Assembly: GCA_013816585.1 (NCBI GenBank)
Contig: JACDEE010000006.1
Span: 62,001-126,000 of the forward strand
Origin: Sphingosinicella sp.
Lineage (GTDB): Bacteria; Pseudomonadota; Alphaproteobacteria; Sphingomonadales; Sphingomonadaceae
Reading direction: 5' to 3'
DNA length: 64,000 bases
The notes below the pieces were generated by a model. The model did not search any database and was not told where the DNA came from. It saw only the letters and a list, made by a program, of their open reading frames with translations. How positions within the stretch are numbered: position 1 is the first letter of the stretch; the number at the start of each line of letters is the position of its first letter. Positions 59,846 through 64,000 of this stretch are shown here, in pieces. A program made the translations under genes and the position numbers.

Positions 59846-62800
59846 TGGTCAAGGGCGGCGTCGCTTCGGAAGCGGTTCAGGCCCGCGCCACAAGGCGCTG
59901 GAGGCGACGCATATTTTCCGGCCTGGCCAAGACTTTCGTCGGCCTCGCCATTTTCCTGTTCGTGCTCGCCGCGGCCTTCCTGGCCTTTCTCGACACCGGC
60001 CCCGGGCATCGCTTCATCGCCGACAAGATTGCCGACATGGCGCCGCGGTCGGGCCTGAAGATCGTGATCGGCCGGATCGAAGGTTCGATCTACGGCAAGA
60101 CCGCCTTGCGCAACGTTCGGCTGTTTGATCGTCAGGGGCAGTTCGCCGAAATCCCCTATCTTCAAATGGAATGGCAGCCGCTCGCCTGGATCACCAACCG
60201 GCTGATGATCCGGGATTTGCGTTCAAAACTGGTCTATCTCGACCGCCTGCCCAAATTGATCCCGAGCGCGGAGCCCCAGCCGATCCTCCCAGGCTTCGAC
60301 ATCCATATCGGCCGGCTGGAAATCGATCAGTTGCGGATCGGCAAGGCGGTTACCGGCAAGGAACGGGTGGCGTCGCTTTCGGGCGAGGCGGACGTTCGTG
60401 CCGGCCGCGCTTTGATTAATTTACGGGCCAAGGTACGCGACGGCGGCGACCAATTGACCTTCCTGATCGATGCCGAGCCGGACCGCGATCATTTCGACCT
60501 GGACGTGAAGCTTGCGGCGCCCGAAAATAGCGTGATCGGCGCGATATTGGGGACGAAGCGGCCGATCCGGATGGATGTGGCGGGCGACGGGAGCTGGAAG
60601 CGCTGGGCCGGGACGGCGCGGCTGGATCTTTCGGGCCGGCGCGCCGCCAATCTGGCGCTTACCGTGCAGCAGGGCCGCTACGGCCTTCGCGGCACCGTGG
60701 CGCCTGCGCAATTCCTGAAGGGCAAGCAGCAAAGGCTCACATCGCCCCAGTTGCTGGTCAATGGCAGCGCCACTTTGAAGAACCGGATTTTGGACGGACG
60801 GCTTTCGCTCCGCTCCGCGGCGCTGCGGGTCGAGACCAGGGGCGCGATCGACTTGGCGGAAAGCGCCTTCAGCGATCTCCGGGTGGGCGCCGATCTGCTT
60901 CGTCCCCAGGCCTTGTTCCCCAACATGACCGGCCAGCAGGTGCGCCTCACCATGTTGCTGAACGGCCCGTTCGACCGCGCCGCTTTTGCTTATCGGCTAA
61001 CGTCGCCGCGTGTCGCGTTCGACCAGACCGGTTTCGAGGATGTCCGGGCCGAAGGCCGCGGCAAATTGTCCAAATATCCGGTCAAACTGCCCCTGTTGTT
61101 CATGGCGCGCCGCGTGACCGGCGTTGGCGACGTGGCCGGGGGCATATTGAGCAATTTGCGGGTCCAGGGTGTGCTGAAGCTGACCAGGAAGCAGCTTAGC
61201 GGCGAGGGCCTTGTCCTCACATCGGACAAATTGAAGGGCAAGCTGGGCCTGCTGGTCGATCTGGCGACCGGGCGCTACAATGTCGTGCTGTCGGGCGGGC
61301 TCACCCGCTATCTGATCCCCGGCCTCGGTATCGTCGATGTCACCAGCGAATTAAAGGTCGTGCCCGGCCCGGGCGGCAAGGGCACGATGGTGACCGGCAC
61401 CGGGCGCGCCTGGGTGCGGCGGATGGACAATCGCTTCCTGGGATCGCTGGCCGGCGGATTGCCACGGATCGAAACAGGGCTGCTTCGCGGGCCCGACGGA
61501 GTGCTTCATTTCCGCGGCCTGCGGCTGATCGCGCCGTCGGTCAGCATCAATGGCAACGGCTATCGCCGCAAGGATGGCAGCTTCCATTTCGAAGGGTCGG
61601 GGACGCAGGCCCAATATGGCCCGTTCGCGCTCAACCTGGACGGCAATATCAGCCGGCCAAGGCTCAGCATCCGGCTGAAGCGCCCCGCCGATGCGCTCGG
61701 CCTTGCAGACGTGCTGCTAAACCTCGACCCGACTGCCGAAGGTTATGCCTATCGCGCCGAGGGTATGTCGCATCTGGGGCCATTTACTTCCAACGGCGCG
61801 ATCGCGCTGCCCGCGGGTCAACCCGCGCTCATCCGCGTGGCAGCGATCAACGTGTCGGGCACCACCGCCTCGGGCAATTTGCGGTCAGATCCGGGCGGCT
61901 TCACCGGAATATTGAACGTGGCCGGGGGCGGCCTGGACGGGCGGCTGCAATTCAATCCGATTGGCACCGTGCAGCGGATAGAGGCGGATCTGACCGCGCG
62001 CGAAGCAAGCTTTGCCGGATCGTCTCCGATCAGCGTTCGAAGCGGGCGGATGCAGGGCGTCATCCTGCTCGATCCCGCCGGGACATCGATGCGCGGCACC
62101 TTGTCGGCAAGGGGTCTCAGGCGCGGGGGCCTCACCATCGCCAGCGTCGATGCGCAGGTGAACATGCGCGGCGGATCGGGGACGATCAGGGCGGATATCG
62201 CCGGATCGCGCGGCCGCGACTTCGTGTTCAAGGCCCTGGCCGAAATCGCGCCCGGACGAGTGAAGCTGACCGGCGGCGGCACGGTCGACCGCAAGCCGAT
62301 TCAGCTCACCGAGCCGGCAATATTCACCAGCGAAAGCGGTGGCTGGCGGCTTGCGCCCACGGCGCTCACTTTCTCGGGCGGCAATGCCAGAGTGTCTGGC
62401 CTGTTCGGCAGCGATGCCAGCGAAATGCAGGCGCGGATGGAACAGATGCCGCTGACGGTGCTCGATATCGCCTGGCCGCGCCTGGGGCTTGGCGGAATTG
62501 CGTCGGGAACGCTCAACTACCGATCCCCTCGCGACGGCGCCCCCACCGGCGACGTCAATCTTCGGATCCGGGGCCTTACCCGCGCGGGGCTCGTCCTGTC
62601 GTCCAGGCCGGTCGATGTAGGCGTGGTCGCGAAACTGGACGGCCGGGGCGCGGCGATGCGTGCGGTGGCGGTCAGCGAAGGGAAGAGGATCGGCCAGGCG
62701 CAGGCCCGGATTTCGCCGATCGGGACCAGCGGCGACCTTTCCGACCGCCTGTCCAACGCGCCCCTGTTCGCGCAGCTCCGCTACAATGGCGCGGCGGATA

Positions 62801-64000
62801 CCTTGTGGCGGCTGACGGGCGTCGAACTGATCGACATAAGCGGTCCGGTGGCGGTCGGCGCCGACGCCAGGGGCACGTTTCGAGACCCGCAAATTCGCGG
62901 ATCGGTAAGGACCGAACAGGCGCGGCTGGAAAGCGCGGTTACCGGCACGGTCATCCAGAATATCAAATCCAGCGGGCGGTTCGACGGATCGCGGCTGGTG
63001 ATTGACAGCTTCAGCGGATCGACCGTCAAAGGCGGGACGGTTACCGGCCGCGGCGCATTCGATCTGGCCGCCGCGCGCGGCTATGGAATCGATTTGGCGC
63101 TTCAGGCCAAGGCGGCTTTGCTGATCGACCGCGACGATTTGAAGGCGCAGGTTACCGGGCCAATCAATATCCAGTCGGATGGGTCGGGCGGAACGATATC
63201 GGGCGATGTCCAGTTGGTAAGCGGCGCCTTCCGCCTCGGCAGCGCGACCGCGGCCGGCCAGGTCCCGCGCCTGAAGGTTCGCGAATTGAACCTGCCCGCC
63301 GACGAGGCCCTGGCCCGTGAGGCTGCCGATCCCTGGGCGCTGAAACTGGGCGTCAAGGCGCCGCGCGGATTGATCGTCACGGGCCTGGGCATCAACAGCG
63401 AATGGAGCACTGACCTGCAGCTTCGTGGCACCGCGACCGCTCCGCGGATCCAGGGCGATGCCGAACTGGTGCGCGGCACCTATGATTTTGCTGGCCGGCG
63501 TTTCGACCTCGAACGCGGTGTGATCCGTTTCCAGGGCGAATATCCGACCAACCCGATCCTCGACATCGTCGCCGAGGGGGGCGTTCGAGGGCTCAACGCG
63601 ACGATCAGGGTAACCGGGCGTGGGCTGAAGCCCGAAATCGCCTTCACCAGCATTCCGGCGCTTCCCGAAGACGAGTTATTGAGCCGGCTGCTGTTCGGAA
63701 CGTCGATCGTCAACCTGTCCGCTCCCGAAGCTTTCCAGCTTGCCGCAGCGGTGGCCGCGCTCAACAATCCGGGCGGCGGGCTCGATCCGATCAACGCGGT
63801 CAGAAGCGCGGTGGGGCTCGACCGGCTGCGTATCCTTCCTGCTGACATAGTGACGGGGCAGGGCACGTCGATCGCGGCCGGAAAATATCTTGGCAAGCAC
63901 GTCTATGTCGAAGTGGTGACGGACGGACGCGGTTATTCCGCGACCCAGATCGAATATCAGATCACTCGCTGGCTTTCGCTTTTGGGCAGCATCTCGACAA
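59845..64000 (+). CDS. tamB: TamB, inner-membrane translocation factor (3' end cut by window)
   Basis: An open frame of 1385 codons to the window edge, close to the full length of the protein. One N-terminal membrane helix (FVGLAIFLFVLAAAFLAFL) is followed by LDTGPGHRFIADKI and IGRIEGSIYGK, the opening blocks of TamB, then a very long beta-taco region. The end (ATQIEYQITRWLSLLGSIST) is the conserved TamB C-terminus that meets the TamA POTRA domains. It is coupled to tamA. Confidence 0.9.
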   Translation, partial: MVKGGVASEAVQARATRRWRRRIFSGLAKTFVGLAIFLFVLAAAFLAFLDTGPGHRFIADKIADMAPRSGLKIVIGRIEGSIYGKTALRNVRLFDRQGQFAEIPYLQMEWQPLAWITNRLMIRDLRSKLVYLDRLPKLIPSAEPQPILPGFDIHIGRLEIDQLRIGKAVTGKERVASLSGEADVRAGRALINLRAKVRDGGDQLTFLIDAEPDRDHFDLDVKLAAPENSVIGAILGTKRPIRMDVAGDGSWKRWAGTARLDLSGRRAANLALTVQQGRYGLRGTVAPAQFLKGKQQRLTSPQLLVNGSATLKNRILDGRLSLRSAALRVETRGAIDLAESAFSDLRVGADLLRPQALFPNMTGQQVRLTMLLNGPFDRAAFAYRLTSPRVAFDQTGFEDVRAEGRGKLSKYPVKLPLLFMARRVTGVGDVAGGILSNLRVQGVLKLTRKQLSGEGLVLTSDKLKGKLGLLVDLATGRYNVVLSGGLTRYLIPGLGIVDVTSELKVVPGPGGKGTMVTGTGRAWVRRMDNRFLGSLAGGLPRIETGLLRGPDGVLHFRGLRLIAPSVSINGNGYRRKDGSFHFEGSGTQAQYGPFALNLDGNISRPRLSIRLKRPADALGLADVLLNLDPTAEGYAYRAEGMSHLGPFTSNGAIALPAGQPALIRVAAINVSGTTASGNLRSDPGGFTGILNVAGGGLDGRLQFNPIGTVQRIEADLTAREASFAGSSPISVRSGRMQGVILLDPAGTSMRGTLSARGLRRGGLTIASVDAQVNMRGGSGTIRADIAGSRGRDFVFKALAEIAPGRVKLTGGGTVDRKPIQLTEPAIFTSESGGWRLAPTALTFSGGNARVSGLFGSDASEMQARMEQMPLTVLDIAWPRLGLGGIASGTLNYRSPRDGAPTGDVNLRIRGLTRAGLVLSSRPVDVGVVAKLDGRGAAMRAVAVSEGKRIGQAQARISPIGTSGDLSDRLSNAPLFAQLRYNGAADTLWRLTGVELIDISGPVAVGADARGTFRDPQIRGSVRTEQARLESAVTGTVIQNIKSSGRFDGSRLVIDSFSGSTVKGGTVTGRGAFDLAAARGYGIDLALQAKAALLIDRDDLKAQVTGPINIQSDGSGGTISGDVQLVSGAFRLGSATAAGQVPRLKVRELNLPADEALAREAADPWALKLGVKAPRGLIVTGLGINSEWSTDLQLRGTATAPRIQGDAELVRGTYDFAGRRFDLERGVIRFQGEYPTNPILDIVAEGGVRGLNATIRVTGRGLKPEIAFTSIPALPEDELLSRLLFGTSIVNLSAPEAFQLAAAVAALNNPGGGLDPINAVRSAVGLDRLRILPADIVTGQGTSIAAGKYLGKHVYVEVVTDGRGYSATQIEYQITRWLSLLGSIST

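Noticed and set aside
1-64000. Search for tRNA, rRNA, CRISPR, insertion sequences and integrases
   Set aside because: No cloverleaf or T-loop signature was seen in the gene-free stretches, no regularly spaced repeats, and no transposase or integrase gene. A tRNAscan-SE or Infernal run would be the decisive check.

Overview
The window looks like a chromosomal segment of a GC-rich alphaproteobacterium of the Sphingomonadales (Sphingomonas-like). The grounds are the gene order phyP-nepR / phyR-ecfG of the general stress response with EcfG-type promoters, a TonB-dependent receptor controlled by a BlaI/M56 pair, tonB-exbB-exbD-exbD, intracellular phaZ, tamA-tamB, and many short conserved proteins of the sphingomonad kind. 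This placement is inferred from gene content; no rRNA or tRNA gene is present to confirm it. I saw no rRNA, tRNA, CRISPR array, insertion sequence or integrase.

Left part (1-10 kb): the end of tatC, a phospholipase D-like protein, an entericidin-type lipoprotein, then the stress-response core. phyP and nepR run left; phyR, a 45-residue membrane protein and ecfG run right. Two good EcfG promoters (GGAAC-N16-CGTT) are visible. One precedes the small membrane gene and ecfG. The other, at 2344-2368, fires into a gene-free stretch that folds into two long hairpins with seven-cytosine loops and ends in a U-run, which I read as an undescribed stress-induced small RNA upstream of the entericidin gene. 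glnE and bcp follow.

10-16 kb: a compact regulatory module of BlaI-type repressor, minimal M56 (BlaR1-like) membrane protease and TonB-dependent receptor. A perfect 15-bp inverted repeat covers the receptor's ribosome-binding site, and a degenerate copy with the same spacing covers the -35 box of the blaI promoter. Then come an enoyl-CoA hydratase, a decayed DUF455 gene and an M23 peptidase.

16-30 kb: mostly housekeeping and metabolism: purC, a DUF4349 lipoprotein, kynU with an alpha/beta-hydrolase lipoprotein (kynurenine degradation), a GcvA-type LysR regulator, parC, a GGDEF-EAL protein, a tightly overlapping DUF1285-NUDIX-CCA transferase operon, and a pteridine-reductase-like SDR with a FolB-like protein.

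30-43 kb: tonB-exbB-exbD-exbD with a strong terminator, a DsbD/ScsB-type reductase with an antisense-overlapping C-terminal tail, an ABC exporter, intracellular PHB depolymerase, a pair of diverged ~60-nt leader-like repeats flanking a small secreted protein, and an arsR-gst-AHSA1 operon with a clear ArsR operator.

43-54 kb: a large PAS-GAF hybrid histidine kinase, MaoC hydratase-thiolase-DUF1232, putA, and topIB-mscS.

54-58 kb: a small accessory region with lower GC: a Fic AMP-transferase behind a palindrome, a CI/Cro-like divergent switch (S24 repressor versus a 60-residue protein) with TTCCTA operators, and a Doc-type toxin with its antitoxin. The window ends in tamA-tamB, with tamB running off the edge.
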